Shown piece by piece: positions 54,088 through 55,388 of a stretch of 55,388 nt of DNA. The stretch spans positions 1 through 55,388 of the forward strand of contig JACZYU010000001.1 of the NCBI GenBank assembly GCA_022570935.1. The letters are read 5' to 3'. A program made the translations under genes and the position numbers. This stretch comes from Planctomycetota bacterium. Lineage in GTDB: Bacteria > Planctomycetota > Brocadiia > Brocadiales > Scalinduaceae. The first letter of the stretch is position 1. Each line of letters starts with the position of its first letter. The notes beneath the pieces were generated by a model. It saw nothing but the letters and a program-made list of their open reading frames with translations. It was not told the DNA's origin and did not search any database.

Positions 54088-54532
54088 GACGGAGGATGGG
54101 GTCACCAAAAGTTTGACCTTGCCTCCTCTGAGAGAACGAAAGGAAGACATTCCTTTACTTGTAGAACACTTTTTGCAGACACACAAAATTAATTTGGTGG
54201 AAAAGAAGGTTTGTTCAGGTGCACTGGAGCGCATGATGAAATATAATTGGCCTGGTAATATCCGCGAACTTGAGAATTTGATAGAAAACTTGATGATTAT
54301 TGTAGATGATGAAAAGATAGGTGTATGCAATTTGCCTGAAGAAGTCAGAGGATATACAGGTACGATTGGTTATGCTCCTGGTGCTGATGCTTCTCTGTCC
54401 GATCTTGAAAAACCACACATAATAATTACACTTTCAAAGATGAATGGTTATAAGACACGTGTTGCTGAGACTCTTGGCATATCTGTAAAGACACTATATA
54501 ACAAACTAAAATCTTACAACATTCCTTATTGA
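54074..54532 (+). pseudogene. C-terminal fragment of an NtrC-family activator
   Basis: The open frame contains LTLPPLRERKEDIPLLVEHF (end of the AAA+ domain), YNWPGNIRELENLIENL, and a Fis-type HTH (ETLGISVKTLYNKLKSYNI). The receiver, Walker A and GAFTGA parts are missing. The fragment is fused to the truncated membrane gene. A short in-frame TTG start at 54113 could express a DNA-binding fragment, but nothing supports this. Confidence 0.7.
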
Positions 54533-54538
54533 TTCCAA

Positions 54539-54784
54539 ATGTCAGATTATTTTATTTGTCCAAATTGTGGAGCGGAGGTACCGGTAAAGTCATTGTCATG
54601 TCCTGAATGTGGTTCAGATGAAAAAACCGGCTGGTCTGAGGATACGATGTATGATGACCTTGACCTCCCTGCATTTGAAGAGACAAGGAAAAATTCTTCA
54701 AAATCTCTGCTTCAAAATAAATTCCTTTTGTATGTCGTGGCAATCATGACTATTCTGGCCTTTATATGGATGTTTGTAATGTAG
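54539..54784 (+). CDS. Zinc-ribbon protein with C-terminal membrane anchor
   Basis: The 81-residue protein has CPNCG and CPECG pairs (residues 7-11 and 21-25) forming a zinc ribbon, an acidic middle (YDDLDLPAFEETRKN) and a C-terminal helix (about 62-80). Its function is unknown; such tail-anchored zinc ribbons are frequent next to NtrC-type genes in Planctomycetes. It starts six bases after the NtrC fragment's stop. Confidence 0.7.
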   Translation: MSDYFICPNCGAEVPVKSLSCPECGSDEKTGWSEDTMYDDLDLPAFEETRKNSSKSLLQNKFLLYVVAIMTILAFIWMFVM

Positions 54785-54844
54785 GCAATACCCTGTCATT
54801 CCAAGCCAATCAATGTCATTCCCAGCTATTTAAGTAAAAACAAG

Positions 54845-55388
54845 TTGAAGAATTCTAAAATCTATCATGCCGACTATAGTATAGGATATTTTATTTCACC
54901 CCATGGGTTTGGTCATGCCGCACGGGCATCTGCGGTTATGGCGGCCATTCATGACATAAATCCCTCAATAAGATTTGAAATATTCACAACAATTCCTGAG
55001 TGGTTCTTTTTGCAATCACTTTCAGGGCCATTTACATATCACAGCTTATTGACAGATATTGGCTTGGTTCAGGAGACGCCTCTGCGTGAAGACCTGGCGG
55101 AGACTCTTCGAGAATTAAATGATTTTCTGCCTTATGATGGATTTAAGATTGAGGGTCCATCAAGAGAAGTAAGCAGAACAAAATGTCGATTAATTATCTG
55201 TGATATATCACCGATGGGGATTGCCGTAGCACAGATGTCCCAGATCCCTTCTGTATTAATTGAAAATTTTACATGGGACTGGGTATACGAAAATTATGTG
55301 AGTGTTGATTTTCCAGTAAATCAACATGTTGAGTACTTGAGGAAGATATTTAATTCTGTAAATTATCACATTCAGGCGGAACCGGTTT
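54845..55388 (+). CDS. GT-B-like glycosyltransferase (partial, runs off the right edge)
   Basis: The frame is open to the last base. It starts after TAG 54781-54783, and no good start codon is seen; TTG 54845 is a tentative choice. The N-terminal ISPHGFGHAARASAVMAAI has the GxGHxxR pattern of MurG- and L-arabinokinase-like glycosyltransferase N-domains. CRLIICDISPMGIAVA and IPSVLIENFTWDWVYENY follow. The donor and acceptor cannot be inferred. Confidence 0.6.
   Translation, partial: MKNSKIYHADYSIGYFISPHGFGHAARASAVMAAIHDINPSIRFEIFTTIPEWFFLQSLSGPFTYHSLLTDIGLVQETPLREDLAETLRELNDFLPYDGFKIEGPSREVSRTKCRLIICDISPMGIAVAQMSQIPSVLIENFTWDWVYENYVSVDFPVNQHVEYLRKIFNSVNYHIQAEPV

Overview
The window comes from an AT-rich bacterial chromosome. 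Its richness in ammonium transporters (six Amt genes) and PII signalling proteins (five genes), a class II cytochrome c-like protein, the MEP isoprenoid genes, DUF2851 and DUF374 genes and many small intergenic repeats all fit an anaerobic ammonium-oxidising planctomycete (Brocadiales, possibly Scalindua-like). This assignment is inferred from gene content; no rRNA or tRNA is present to confirm it.

Left part (1-22 kb), mostly housekeeping. It starts with the end of a PilZ gene, a small receiver-only response regulator with a sigma-54-like promoter, VanZ-like and DUF2851 genes and a DUF374 acyltransferase. A leftward isoprenoid/membrane-stress operon follows (ispG, dxr, rseP with four PDZ-like segments). 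After it come a NapH/NosR-type membrane ferredoxin, a DICT-like sensor, a PIG-L deacetylase, an orphan HypE/AIR-synthase-like gene, hflK-hflC, a TonB-ExbB-ExbD operon, an IS110-family element with a possible bridge RNA, and mazG.

Centre (22-50 kb), an ammonium transport and sensing island. On the left: amt (22.6 kb), a small orphan transcription unit (24.9-25.5 kb), PII-amt (25.7-27.5 kb), a leftward protein-kinase-like gene with a zinc-ribbon membrane protein, a cytochrome c-like gene, and a leftward pair of a Cache-sensor/CheD-like fusion and a divergent PII. In the middle: an Amt with a long coiled-coil tail, followed in the same reading frame after a single stop codon by a large NtrB-type sensor kinase, then an NtrC-type activator. 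The NtrC gene is followed by a terminator, a sigma-54-like promoter and an operon of degenerate PII, PII and Amt. On the right: two leftward Amt genes with another PII, then a second kinase-like gene with two tandem metallophosphoesterases. The likely logic is that ammonium is read by the Amt/sensor kinase, the NtrC protein fires sigma-54 promoters of amt/PII units, and several PII variants gate the transporters.

Right part (50-55.4 kb): a PLD-like protein lacking catalytic His and Lys, a small membrane protein, a putative HEPN-type protein, gene debris (a truncated membrane glycosyltransferase joined to an NtrC-family C-terminus), a zinc-ribbon membrane protein and a partial GT-B-like gene running off the end.

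Intergenic regions hold several families of very small repeats that are nested inside one another. Two comparisons of filled and empty sites show 20-27 bp modules apparently inserted into larger repeats, and one repeat block has become coding sequence in the N-terminus of an Amt gene.
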